From NCBI GenBank assembly GCA_016699735.1, contig CP065008.1, positions 2,294,001 through 2,358,000 of the forward strand: 64,000 nt of DNA, in the 5' to 3' direction. The notes beneath the pieces were generated by a model that was not told the origin of the DNA, did not search any database, and saw only the letters and a list, made by a program, of their open reading frames with translations. Below are positions 17,790 to 26,832 of the stretch, piece by piece. The stretch is from Alphaproteobacteria bacterium. Lineage in GTDB: Bacteria > Pseudomonadota > Alphaproteobacteria > Micavibrionales > Micavibrionaceae. The position numbers and the translations under genes are program-made. The stretch's first letter is position 1. Each line of letters begins with the position of its first letter.

Positions 17790-18572
17790 TTAACGCAGAG
17801 GCCCACAATCGATAGCTTCTTCACCACGCAAACCTCTATCCTGACCACAAGTTCTGTTATTTAAAAACAGTGAAATAGCGTAAAAACAGCAGAGCAAAAA
17901 TAACGCTCCGAGTGCTATAGGTAAAGAGGCTTGCACACAATAGCTATGACTCCATCTCTCTGAGAACTTAATAGCATTAAACTTACAACCACCGTATGAG
18001 AGTAAATATATACCTAGGTAAAAAGAACACGCTATAGCTACTAAGAGGATTAGGTTTTTTAGCCGTTCTCTAAATTTTGAGCTTTTAACATTTTCACTTT
18101 TACTGACTTCCTGAATTGAAAGAGGAACATTTTGTTTTCTAAATGCTCGTAAAAGTTTAAAAACAAAAGCAATCAAGACAGGAACTAGAGAATACATAAC
18201 AGCAAAATGAGGTGGATAAAGTCTATGACTAGAATTCAAAAAACCACCCGCCAAACTAAATACGCAAGCCGTAGCCAAGAGCACACCTAAGCCAAAGTGC
18301 CATCTTTTTTTGCCAAAAAAGAGAAAGTAGGTAGCGATTGCAGAGAGAATAAAATAAACGCTATGAGTTACACTACAATGATATAAAAAAACCAGAATAT
18401 CATTCTCGCCATGAAAAGCAGTTACTGCATCAGGAAAATCTGCAGAAGGATCATGCTCGACAGGCACAGGCTTAGGAGTCACCGGAAAAGGCGAGCCTAA
18501 AGGAGCATTTGGGATATCATCAAAAATCCCGCTATCCGCAATTTTGAAACTATCGCTGCTGCTGTTGCCCAT
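17790..18572 (-). CDS. Hypothetical AT-rich multi-pass membrane protein
   Basis: Not recognised. The 260-residue protein has a polar 55-residue N-terminus, then four to five hydrophobic helices (about residues 60-85, 92-112, 120-142, 172-190 and 212-238). The last dozen residues are encoded by sequence that runs into the partial GCAGAG repeat at 17791-17803, so the natural C-terminus may have been altered by insertion. It is strongly AT-rich compared with sucC and sucD on either side, and lies inside the repeat-bounded insert. Confidence 0.55.
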   Translation of the reverse strand: MGNSSSDSFKIADSGIFDDIPNAPLGSPFPVTPKPVPVEHDPSADFPDAVTAFHGENDILVFLYHCSVTHSVYFILSAIATYFLFFGKKRWHFGLGVLLATACVFSLAGGFLNSSHRLYPPHFAVMYSLVPVLIAFVFKLLRAFRKQNVPLSIQEVSKSENVKSSKFRERLKNLILLVAIACSFYLGIYLLSYGGCKFNAIKFSERWSHSYCVQASLPIALGALFLLCCFYAISLFLNNRTCGQDRGLRGEEAIDCGPLR

Positions 18573-18596
18573 AACTTGCTTCTAATTTCACTTTAC

Positions 18597-18624
18597 CTCT
18601 GCGTTCTCTGCGCCTCTGCGGTTA
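18597..18624 (-). repeat. GCAGAG repeat, right (inverted) copy
   Basis: Read on the minus strand this gives ACCGCAGAG and further GCAGAG units, matching the copy at 17342-17367 with few changes. The pair encloses the GxxExxY gene and the AT-rich membrane gene. Confidence 0.7.
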
Positions 18625-18630
18625 AAAAAC

Positions 18631-18654
18631 TGGATCCCCGCATACGCGGGGATG
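18631..18654. repeat. Dispersed extragenic palindrome, ATCCCCGCATACGCGGGGAT type, copy 2
   Basis: Identical core to 4460-4483. It sits 9 bases beyond the sucC stop, where it could also act as a 3' hairpin of the sucC message. Confidence 0.7.
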
Positions 18655-18663
18655 ACAGAAGCA

Positions 18664-19863
18664 TCAAGCCGCCAGCGCCTTCTTCGTGGCGTCCACCACC
18701 TTCTGCGCGGCATCGGCCAGATTGTTCGCCGGAATGATATCGAGGCCGGACTTGGAGAGAATCTCCTTGCCCTTCTCGACGTTCGTGCCTTCAAGGCGCA
18801 CCACCAGCGGCACCGAAAGCTTCACTTCCTTCGCCGCCGCGATGATCCCCTCCGCGATGATGTCGCACTTCATGATCCCGCCGAAGATGTTGACCAGGAC
18901 GCCCTTCACGTTTTTATCCGAAAGGATGATCTTGAACGCCGCCGTCACCCGCGCCTTGTCCGCGCCGCCGCCGACATCGAGGAAGTTCGCGGGCCGCCCG
19001 CCGTAAAGCTGGATGATATCCATCGTGGACATGGCAAGACCGGCCCCGTTAACCATGCAGCCGATATTCCCGTCAAGCGCGACGTAGGAAATCTCGTGCT
19101 TGTGCGCCTCGCGCTCCTTCTCGTCTTCCTCGCTCTCATCGCGCATGGCGGAGACTTCGGGCTGACGGAACAGGGCGTTGTCATCGAAATTCATCTTCGC
19201 ATCCAGCGCCATGACCTCGTTGCCGGCGAGAATCATCGGGTTGATCTCAAGAATCGAGCAGTCCAGCGCAACAAACGCCTTATAAAGATTGCCGAAGAAT
19301 TTGACCGCGCTCTTTTGTGCCTCGCCCGACAGGCCCAGCGCAAACGCCATCTTGCGCGCATGAAAGCCGGAGAAGCCCGAAGCCGGGTCGATGGCGACCT
19401 TCACGATCTTCTCGGGGCTGTTATGCGCCACTTCCTCGATATCCATGCCGCCCTCGGTGGAGACGATGAATGTAACGCGACTCGTCGCCCGGTCGAGCAG
19501 GACCGAACAGTAATACTCCTTATTAATGTCCACCCCGTCGGTGACATAAAGACGCTGGACCTCCTTGCCTTCCGGCCCGGTCTGCTTGGTGACCAGAACC
19601 TGCCCCAGCATGGCTTCCGCCGCCGCCTTGACTTCATCGAGGGTCTTGCACAGCCGAACCCCGCCCTTCCCGGTCGGATTGTTCTTGAACTTACCGGCCC
19701 CGCGCCCGCCCGCATGGATTTGCGATTTGACCACATAAAGCGGCCCCGGCAGGGTCTTCGCGGCGGCTACAGCCTCCGCAACGGTCATGGCGGCAACCCC
19801 GTGGGGCACGGTGACGCCGAATTTTTTCAACAGTTCTTTGGCCTGGTATTCATGGATATTCAT
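18664..19863 (-). CDS. sucC: Succinate-CoA ligase, beta subunit
   Basis: Beta subunit of succinyl-CoA synthetase: an ATP-grasp domain binding the nucleotide plus a CoA-ligase domain binding succinate. The N-terminus MNIHEYQAKELLKKFGV and the segments GGRGAGKFKNNPTGKGGV (about residue 50), LEINPMI (about 200) and NIFGGIMKCDIIAEGII (about 325) are diagnostic. The ATG at 19863 has CGGAGAAC upstream and gives 399 residues. Gap to sucD about 1.36 kb. Confidence 0.97.
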   Translation of the reverse strand: MNIHEYQAKELLKKFGVTVPHGVAAMTVAEAVAAAKTLPGPLYVVKSQIHAGGRGAGKFKNNPTGKGGVRLCKTLDEVKAAAEAMLGQVLVTKQTGPEGKEVQRLYVTDGVDINKEYYCSVLLDRATSRVTFIVSTEGGMDIEEVAHNSPEKIVKVAIDPASGFSGFHARKMAFALGLSGEAQKSAVKFFGNLYKAFVALDCSILEINPMILAGNEVMALDAKMNFDDNALFRQPEVSAMRDESEEDEKEREAHKHEISYVALDGNIGCMVNGAGLAMSTMDIIQLYGGRPANFLDVGGGADKARVTAAFKIILSDKNVKGVLVNIFGGIMKCDIIAEGIIAAAKEVKLSVPLVVRLEGTNVEKGKEILSKSGLDIIPANNLADAAQKVVDATKKALAA

Positions 19864-20189
19864 AGGAATGTTCTCCGTTTGGATCCGAGGGGTGCCGGAT
19901 GCACCCAAAAAGTGTAATGTCGAATCAGGTTTTAACACCCCCTCGGACTTTTGAAAACCGTCAAAATGAGGGTTTTTTGCCCCCTCCCCCTCGAAAATCG
20001 GGAAAAACCAGCCTCGGCGCACTTAAATTTTGACAAACAATTAGCGCATACCCTAAAATGTCTCCTAAGTGTGTAAATCCGCCTTGCGTGCCGATAGGGT
20101 GATAAGCCAGCACAGGTGCGGCGGAAAATCGGGTTTAATCTTGTAAAGCCGTAAGCCAAGAAACGGCGGGAAACATAGAGGAAAATAAC
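19864..20189. promoter_or_regulatory. Divergent control region between sucC and the 937-codon gene
   Basis: 326 bp with no gene. It must hold the sucC promoter on the minus strand, which I could not place firmly. It also holds a good plus-strand promoter at 20030-20059, listed separately. Confidence 0.5.
20030..20059 (+). promoter_or_regulatory. Sigma-70-type promoter for the 937-codon gene
   Basis: TTGACA at 20030-20035, an 18-base spacer, and TAAAAT at 20054-20059. Predicted start of transcription is near 20066, leaving a leader of about 120 bases before the ATG at 20190. Confidence 0.55.
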
Positions 20190-23003
20190 ATGGCAGGCTC
20201 CAATAAACCTCCGGCATATGGTACGCGCGAACAGGTGGAGAGGGACAATCAGGTTTGGGATCGCACTTATAACCCCCAATCGGAACAGCCAAGAGGCACC
20301 GAAGCCGAAACGCAGCCGGATTTTGTCGATGTTGACACCGCCAAAAACGCGGCCATGAAGGACGCGGACCCTGTCGCTCATAGCGAGGGTAGACTTGAGG
20401 ACGCCTCTTTATCGGCGTTGAGAATTTTCTCTGTCGGCGGCTTGGTCGCCTCTCTGGGCCGCGACAATTTACAGCCCCAGACCCGCACCGAAGCCACTCA
20501 TGACCCGACCGAAACCGGAATCTACGGTCACGCTTCCAACAGCGATGTTGAAAAGCAGATGGAGATTGCAAACGAATCCATGAAGCTGGATTCCCAAGGT
20601 GTCCCGCTCTCCGATGGAAAAATCGCAACCATTTATTCGCAAATCCGCGCCGATCATCTCGCAGAAGAGAAGAAGAGAAAGGATGAGGAAGAAAGGTTCA
20701 TGGCATATGTCGCTGCTGAGGCTGCAGCCGATGCCATAGATGAGATGTTTGACTTCTGGGACGACGATGACGACTGGTACGAACCCACCATGACCGACGC
20801 GGAATGGGAAGATGCTCTTACTCAACTGAATGCAGATAATGCGGATTTCAACATAGGAGCCCAGCAAGCTCGTGACGCAATCGACACCTATCTGAACGAC
20901 ACCGCACCGGCCAACCTCGCGGCTTTGCAGCAAGCCGATGCCGGTTTCCACGACCAGGCAACGCTGGGCGACTTGCACGCGCAAGCTGACGCAGCCCCAG
21001 GGACTCCTGATGCAAGCGCAGCAACCGCTGCTATTGCCGCACGCACAAACGCGGCAGGACTTGACGCAGACGGACACGCAGCTCCGCAGGGGAGCATGAC
21101 CTTCAAAATAGAGGATGCAATCAACAGCACCTCTCAGGCTATGCAGCTGAACAGAAATGTGAATGGCCAGTTCCAGACATATGTCAACGATATGGTTTCG
21201 CAAGCAAATGCCATGCGCGACCGCACGATGACCATGAGCGGATCTGAAGCTAAGAGCATGATGACCGACAGTCTCAGGCAAGAAAAGTCGATGATTCAGC
21301 GTATGTCCGGGGATGACGCTAAAGCGGCTTTGGTTGCCCGCACGACTGGACAACTCGAACGCGCCGTTGCTTCAGGAGACCAGGCCGAGATTGACAAATG
21401 GCGGACTCGCTTGGATAACGCAAATAACATGACGGGTGACCAGGCAAGACAGGCGCTAGTCAGGGAAGCAGACAGTAGGATTGACCGAGTTCGGGGAATG
21501 GACAATGATGAGGCCCAGAAGGCGGTCCGTGCACAGGCACAGACTCTTGTAACAAGTGCCGAACAGCTTCAGTCTCAAGCCAACACTCTTAACGCGAATA
21601 TTACAGCATCGACCGAACTCGCTGGCAAATTACAGACCATGCAGACGGAATATAGCAGATGGCTTGAAGAAGCCAGCCGCGACGGGCTGAGCCATGAAGA
21701 ACTGGTGGAACAACAGCGCAAGAGAGAGGAAATTATCACAACAAACAACGAACTTGCAGTGTTGAACGGAAAGAATCTGTCCGATCTTCAGGAGGCAGAA
21801 CGGCGTCTTCAGGCCGCATCGGCAAATTTCGAACTGAACGGCAGTAGGTCACTGGCGGCACGACAAGCACTGGCGAACACAATTCAGCAAGCACAATCTG
21901 CCGCTCTGAATGCCCAAGTTGCAAGCGATCAGGCTGCTGAAGCCGTTGATCATAATGCGGATGTCACCGCCGCCGCCGCCGCTCCGGGAATGAGTCCGAG
22001 AGATGCTGCGCGAATGGCAGCAGCGGCAGGATCCAGCGCATCCGACATGGGAGTTAGCCATGAGCAAAGACGCGGATTCTTTGATCAGTACGTAGCTTTG
22101 ACTGAAGATCAAAAGCGTGACCCGGCCGCTCTGGCACATATCCAGCAAAACTTGGGTTTAACGGACACTCAGTTAGCCTTCCTAGCGCAAAGAGCTGAAT
22201 CTAGGGGCGGATTTACTCCGCAAAAAAGAGCCTTTATTGAAGAGTTCAACAAGCTGCCCCCTGCACAAAAGCAGGATCCAGCCACTCTGCAAGCACTAGG
22301 ACAGAGGGCCGGATTATCAGCTGCGGAACTTGATCATATGACTCAGCGTATTAATGAACGTTTCCAGCAAGGTTGGAACGGTCAAGGTGATTGGCAGTGG
22401 GGCAGAGGTAGAGGCCGACCAGCGGACAGCGCCCAAGCCCCCGCCAACCCATCAATCAATAATGCGGCTTTGGCTGCTTCACCACCAGCCAACAACCTTA
22501 CGACCAATGCTCCGAATATAACTGCAGATGACGCTCTTGCTATGAGCCTTGCACCTCCTAAATTTGACTGGTCAACCGGCGGTGCATCCCCATCAGTACC
22601 TTTGTTTGGGTTTACCCCCTTCAATGTAACTTACGTACCGGTGACTCCGATTGCGGACCCCGGCTTTTCGAACGACCCGAAAATGAGCACTGATAATGGA
22701 GTAACGGCCGGAAACTACGACTGTTTCTGCACCAGCGAAGCCTTCACGAACTATAACCCAACCCCAAAGGATACAGGCGGCGTAACACCGAGCTACAGCA
22801 AGCCTTGGTATTCCTCGGCTTGGGATGCGACCACGGGATTTGTCTCAAACATCTGGGCCAGCTTGGACAACAAACCTGCAACGCCAGCCTCTACCGACCC
22901 ACTCGCGCAGGCAAACCCGACAATGCTCGCCGCGAACAGCCCCAACACCACAAAGGCGGTTCCGGGAGCTTCTGCGGGCGCGGGCGGAGGCGGCTTGGCG
23001 TAA
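20190..23003 (+). CDS. Large helical repeat protein of unknown function, next to two lytic transglycosylases
   Basis: Not recognised. The 937-residue, Ala/Gln/Asp-rich protein has no signal peptide or clear transmembrane segment. The N-terminal 180 residues are charged, ending in an acidic-aromatic patch (FWDDDDDW). The middle is largely helical and probably coiled-coil, with four related segments starting MSG/MTG/MDN at residues 349, 372, 414 and 437 (a 65-residue period). A second tandem repeat spans about 624-671 and 676-723. The C-terminus is Pro/Thr/Asn-rich and ends in a glycine run. GAGG precedes the ATG. Same-strand transglycosylase genes follow, so an envelope-crossing or secreted role is plausible; this is inference. 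Confidence 0.65.
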   Translation: MAGSNKPPAYGTREQVERDNQVWDRTYNPQSEQPRGTEAETQPDFVDVDTAKNAAMKDADPVAHSEGRLEDASLSALRIFSVGGLVASLGRDNLQPQTRTEATHDPTETGIYGHASNSDVEKQMEIANESMKLDSQGVPLSDGKIATIYSQIRADHLAEEKKRKDEEERFMAYVAAEAAADAIDEMFDFWDDDDDWYEPTMTDAEWEDALTQLNADNADFNIGAQQARDAIDTYLNDTAPANLAALQQADAGFHDQATLGDLHAQADAAPGTPDASAATAAIAARTNAAGLDADGHAAPQGSMTFKIEDAINSTSQAMQLNRNVNGQFQTYVNDMVSQANAMRDRTMTMSGSEAKSMMTDSLRQEKSMIQRMSGDDAKAALVARTTGQLERAVASGDQAEIDKWRTRLDNANNMTGDQARQALVREADSRIDRVRGMDNDEAQKAVRAQAQTLVTSAEQLQSQANTLNANITASTELAGKLQTMQTEYSRWLEEASRDGLSHEELVEQQRKREEIITTNNELAVLNGKNLSDLQEAERRLQAASANFELNGSRSLAARQALANTIQQAQSAALNAQVASDQAAEAVDHNADVTAAAAAPGMSPRDAARMAAAAGSSASDMGVSHEQRRGFFDQYVALTEDQKRDPAALAHIQQNLGLTDTQLAFLAQRAESRGGFTPQKRAFIEEFNKLPPAQKQDPATLQALGQRAGLSAAELDHMTQRINERFQQGWNGQGDWQWGRGRGRPADSAQAPANPSINNAALAASPPANNLTTNAPNITADDALAMSLAPPKFDWSTGGASPSVPLFGFTPFNVTYVPVTPIADPGFSNDPKMSTDNGVTAGNYDCFCTSEAFTNYNPTPKDTGGVTPSYSKPWYSSAWDATTGFVSNIWASLDNKPATPASTDPLAQANPTMLAANSPNTTKAVPGASAGAGGGGLA

Positions 23004-23005
23004 AA

Positions 23006-23035
23006 TTGACACAGGCCTTGGAATCTGTGTAATAT
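23006..23035 (+). promoter_or_regulatory. Sigma-70-type promoter for the transglycosylase gene
   Basis: TTGACA at 23006-23011, an 18-base spacer, and TAATAT at 23030-23035, directly after the stop of the 937-codon gene. Spacing matches the promoter at 20030, suggesting separately started but matched transcription. Confidence 0.5.
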
Positions 23036-23101
23036 AGGGAAAAATGAAGGCGCACCGTAAAAAACCGCGCCGCATTGGGATAAGATAATAGGGTGATGAC
23101 T

Positions 23102-24382
23102 ATGGCGAATGACGTCCAAAATCCAACGGTAACCGCTGCACCGCAGCCCGTAACGCCATCTGGTGACACGGGCTCTGTCCCGGCAACGCCCCCTGAAAGT
23201 CAGCCCATAGCACCCCAGGATCCTCTGGCTATAGAGGCACAGCAACCATCAACAGCCGCCGCCGCCGATCCCAACGCCATAGAAAGCGACATTGTAAAAC
23301 GCCGGAGGGAAGAAGAGCGGCGCAATATGTTGCGAAACCAACAGCAACAAGAGCAAAACGGCGGCCTAATCCTTCTTCTAGCCATGCTGTTCGGAGCACT
23401 CGAAAACGGCAATGAAGGTCTGAAGGACGAGAACACCTCAAGCAGCTTTGCGAAATGGCTCGGCCTCGACGTCGGTACGTTCCGGCAAACCGTATCGGAT
23501 GTGAGTTCGGGACGCCTCTCCGCCCAAGACGCCGCCTCCAGAACATATGGCTCGGTCAATCCGGCTAACGTCGATTATTCGAGGGCACCGAGCGTCCCCG
23601 TAGCCGACCTGCTCCGCACCAATCGCGGCCCGACCCTCCTGAACCCGGACCTCGTTCAGGCGATGCAGAAAAATACCACGATCAACAATTACGTGCAGAT
23701 GACCTTCGCCGCCGCCCAAAGACACGGGCTGGACGGCAACCTTCTGGCCAACCAGCTCTGGCAGGAATCAAGATTTAACCCCAACGCCACCTCCGGCGCA
23801 GGCGCCAAGGGCATCGGTCAATTCATGCCCTTCCACCAGGGCAAATGGGGATTGAATACCGAAGCCGATTTCCGCGACCCAACCAAATCCATCGAGGCCT
23901 CCGCCCGCTTCATGCGCCACCTGACCGACCGCGTCGGCAGCCAGCAACTCGCACTCGTCGCCTACAACGGGGGCGAAAAAGCCGTTGAATGGGTCTCCAG
24001 CCGCACCCCCGGATCGAGGATCACCGTCGAGGATTGGATGAATTTCGCCGGCCAGCAGCGAGCGCAATTAGGGGTCGGCAGCGCGAATCTCTGGCGTAAC
24101 CAGACATTCGATTACGTGACTAAAATAGACTCCAACTACTGGAGCCGCGATTTAATCGCCAAGGCGGAAAGACAGGGTCAAACAACGACTCTAGCCGCCG
24201 CCGGCTTCCCCAACGGCGTCGATCAAACCACGCGGCCCCCAAGCGCTGGACGTGACGGCCTGACCCCCGTCTACACGGCGACGCAGGGTGCCGGCGGCAC
24301 CGATCAGGTGGCCCTCGCCGCCAGAACTGAAACCCCAGCACCGGGTATCACCCCCAACCCGACGACGGTCAGACCCACATAA
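23102..24382 (+). CDS. Lytic transglycosylase with SLT domain
   Basis: Cleaves the glycan strands of peptidoglycan. The soluble-lytic-transglycosylase core spans about residues 195-320: MTFAAAQRHGLDGNLLA, the catalytic glutamate E222 in QESRFNP, GAKGIGQFMP, and LALVAYNGG. The N-terminal 110 residues are Pro/Gln-rich and contain one hydrophobic run (GGLILLLAMLFGAL, about 90-105) that is short for a membrane helix. No signal peptide is seen, so export would need a dedicated route or phage-like release. I prefer the ATG at 23102 (AGGG upstream) over the earlier in-frame starts at 23093 and 23096. The C-terminal 100 residues look disordered. Confidence 0.85.
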   Translation: MANDVQNPTVTAAPQPVTPSGDTGSVPATPPESQPIAPQDPLAIEAQQPSTAAAADPNAIESDIVKRRREEERRNMLRNQQQQEQNGGLILLLAMLFGALENGNEGLKDENTSSSFAKWLGLDVGTFRQTVSDVSSGRLSAQDAASRTYGSVNPANVDYSRAPSVPVADLLRTNRGPTLLNPDLVQAMQKNTTINNYVQMTFAAAQRHGLDGNLLANQLWQESRFNPNATSGAGAKGIGQFMPFHQGKWGLNTEADFRDPTKSIEASARFMRHLTDRVGSQQLALVAYNGGEKAVEWVSSRTPGSRITVEDWMNFAGQQRAQLGVGSANLWRNQTFDYVTKIDSNYWSRDLIAKAERQGQTTTLAAAGFPNGVDQTTRPPSAGRDGLTPVYTATQGAGGTDQVALAARTETPAPGITPNPTTVRPT

Positions 24383-24504
24383 ACCGCCATATTTCGGGAT
24401 TGATCGGGTTAAGACTCTGTTCATATTTTTTACATAAAATATCTGTACCCTTGCGCGGACGCCCGCGCCCTGTATGATCGTTTTTCACAACCCGAAAAAA
24501 CCCG

Positions 24505-25716
24505 ATGAAAGCCGCACAGATTTTCGCACTCGCGTTCCTTTCGCTATCGTTCGTTTTGCCCCTTCCGTCCCACGCCATCGAACGGAAGCCGCCCCTGCAC
24601 ATCAAGGTCAAAGGCGCGAAAACACAAAAAGCCCCCGCCTCCGGCACCTCTTGCCCGCTCATCATCATGGGCAGAAGCCTCAATTCAAAATACGGCATCA
24701 AGGTGAACCTGATCCGTCAGGACCGCAACGCCGTTCATCTGGCCACCGCCCTGCGCGGTCATTTCCTCAAAAAAGGCCGCGACCCGCAATTCATCTCCGC
24801 CCTTTATGACGCCAGCGTCCAGACCGGAACGGACTTCGAATTGCTGATCCTCAAGGCCATGATGGAAAGCAATCTCGGCCAGCTCAACTTCGCCGAAAGC
24901 TCGACCGCCCGCGGCACGTTTCAATATATTGAGTCCACCTGGCTCAACCTCATCCATAAATACGGCGCAAAGGCGGGCTACCCCGATTACGCGGAAGCGA
25001 TTAAATTGAACGGTTCCGGCCTGCCCTCTTTCGAGGCCGGAAGGGAGCGCCTGAAAACCGAAATCCTCGATTTACGCTTCGATCCTTACGTCTCCGCCCT
25101 GATCAAAAGCTATCAGATTGCAGAGGAAAGCGGCGAAATCAAAAAATTCAGGAAAAACCGCGCCATTACCCTGACCGATCATTACATCGTGCATATGCTC
25201 GGCCTCGGCCTCGCCGAAAAACTCTATAGCCTGAAAAATGGACGCTCGAAGAAAAAACTCGCCGACCCGGATAACCCGGACTTTCTGGCCGCCGCCGAAA
25301 ACAACCGCGTATTTTTCTACGATGAGGACGGAGAAGCCCTGAACGCCGCGCAGGTCTTCGAACAGTATGAGAACCGCGTAATGGCCGCCCGCCTGCGTCT
25401 GGCTAAAATCATGGCGGATTACGGAAGCGCGAACGGCTGCGGCCGTTTTGAGCCCGTCCCGCCCTACGAACCCGCCACGCAAAGCGAAGCCGCCAAAGAG
25501 GCCGCCCAAAAAGACCTGCATCTTTCATTTATGCTCGACCCGTTGACGCCGCAAGAAACCGCCGCGCCGCCGGAATCAAAGCCGCAGGAGAACATCTGCA
25601 GACCGGAACAGGAACTCGCCCTGCTCAGCCTGCCCGAAAGCGCCGCCGGAGAAATAACAGGAGAAATGACAGGCGAAGAGGTGCCGCCCTTTACTCCGCC
25701 GCCATCCGGCCTTTGA
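24505..25716 (+). CDS. Secreted lytic transglycosylase
   Basis: Second peptidoglycan lytic enzyme of the cluster. A signal peptide (residues 1-25, ending SHA) is followed by a transglycosylase-type core: LYDASVQTGTDFELLILKAMMESNLG with E121 as the likely catalytic acid, then SSTARGTFQYIESTWL. The later part (FRKNRAITLTDHYIVHMLGL) matches the extended SLT proteins of alphaproteobacteria. The proline- and glutamate-rich tail is probably disordered. It ends 26 bases inside the convergent mdh gene, so the 3' ends overlap. Confidence 0.82.
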   Translation: MKAAQIFALAFLSLSFVLPLPSHAIERKPPLHIKVKGAKTQKAPASGTSCPLIIMGRSLNSKYGIKVNLIRQDRNAVHLATALRGHFLKKGRDPQFISALYDASVQTGTDFELLILKAMMESNLGQLNFAESSTARGTFQYIESTWLNLIHKYGAKAGYPDYAEAIKLNGSGLPSFEAGRERLKTEILDLRFDPYVSALIKSYQIAEESGEIKKFRKNRAITLTDHYIVHMLGLGLAEKLYSLKNGRSKKKLADPDNPDFLAAAENNRVFFYDEDGEALNAAQVFEQYENRVMAARLRLAKIMADYGSANGCGRFEPVPPYEPATQSEAAKEAAQKDLHLSFMLDPLTPQETAAPPESKPQENICRPEQELALLSLPESAAGEITGEMTGEEVPPFTPPPSGL

Positions 25717-26689
25717 ACAGATGCTCGACCCCGGCCCGCTCCTCGCGCAATTCCTTTTCGGTCGCGTCGATCCGCGCCTGTGAGAATTTCTTGATCGAAA
25801 GCCCCTGCACGATCTCATAAGCCCCGTCTTTACACGTCACGGGATAACCGAAAATCACGCCCGGCTTGATGCCGTACGATCCGTCTGAGGGCACCGCCAT
25901 CGAAACCCAGTCGCCGCGGGGAGTCCCCAGCGCCCAGCTTTTCATATGGTCGATCGCCGCCGCCGCCGCCGAAGCCGCCGAGGAGGCGCCCCGCGCCTTG
26001 ATGATCGCCGCCCCGCGCTGCTGCACTTCGGGGATGAAAGCATTCGCGTACCAGTCCTTATCCACCAGCGTCAGCGCGCTTTTGCCGTCCACTTTGGCGT
26101 GGTGCAGGTCGGGATACTGCGTCGAGCTGTGATTGCCCCAGATAATGACCTTCTTGATTTTAGTGGTATGGATGCCCGTCTTCTCCGAAAGCTTGCTGAT
26201 CGCCCGGTTATGATCGAGCCGCACCATGGCCGTAAAGCACGACGCCTTCAGGTCCGGCGCGTTCTGCTGCGCGATCAGCGCGTTGGTATTGGCCGGATTG
26301 CCGACAACCAGAACCTTGACATTGCGCTTGGCGTGTTCGTTCAGTGCCTTGCCCTGCGGCGCGAAAATCGCCCCGTTCGCCTCCAGCAAATCCTTGCGCT
26401 CCATCCCCGGCCCACGCGGCCGCGCCCCGACCAGTAAAGCATAATCGACGTCCTTGAAGGCCACGTTGACGTTATCGGTGGCGACAACCCCCTCCAGCAG
26501 CGGGAACGCGCAATCCTTGAGTTCCATGATAACACCCTCCAGCGCAGGCAGCGCGGGCGTGATCTCCAGCAGATGCAGGATGACGGGCTGGTCCTTGCCC
26601 AGCATCTCCCCCGACGCGATACGGAACAAAAGAGCGTAGCCGATCTGTCCGGCTGCGCCTGTAACGGCAACTCTGACGGGAGCTTTCAT
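25691..26689 (-). CDS. mdh: Malate dehydrogenase (cytosolic-type family)
   Basis: NAD-dependent interconversion of malate and oxaloacetate. The N-terminal Rossmann motif TGAAGQIGYALLFRIASGEM, the GARPRGPGMERKDLL loop, NPANTNA and the catalytic IWGNHSSTQYPD define the 330-residue family that includes eukaryotic cytosolic MDH and many beta/gammaproteobacterial enzymes. Most alphaproteobacteria have the other, lactate-dehydrogenase-like MDH, so this version is unexpected here. GAAAGG lies upstream. It is the outermost gene of the scattered mdh-sucCD-sucAB set. Confidence 0.95.
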   Translation of the reverse strand: MKAPVRVAVTGAAGQIGYALLFRIASGEMLGKDQPVILHLLEITPALPALEGVIMELKDCAFPLLEGVVATDNVNVAFKDVDYALLVGARPRGPGMERKDLLEANGAIFAPQGKALNEHAKRNVKVLVVGNPANTNALIAQQNAPDLKASCFTAMVRLDHNRAISKLSEKTGIHTTKIKKVIIWGNHSSTQYPDLHHAKVDGKSALTLVDKDWYANAFIPEVQQRGAAIIKARGASSAASAAAAAIDHMKSWALGTPRGDWVSMAVPSDGSYGIKPGVIFGYPVTCKDGAYEIVQGLSIKKFSQARIDATEKELREERAGVEHLFKGRMAAE

Positions 26690-26832
26690 GGGAAAAACCT
26701 TTCGTGAAATAAGAGAATAGTGAAAACTTCAACGGGAAGAATCCTAGCCGTTCCCCGCGATTCGGGCAAGGGTGGATAAGGACCAACAAATAGCGAGAAA
26801 CTTGCAAACAAAGTCTCTCAAATCTCTAAAAC

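Noticed and set aside
18652..19917. Long plus-strand open frame over sucC
   Set aside because: Exact shadow of sucC in GC-rich sequence; composition is arginine- and histidine-heavy, typical of antisense frames.
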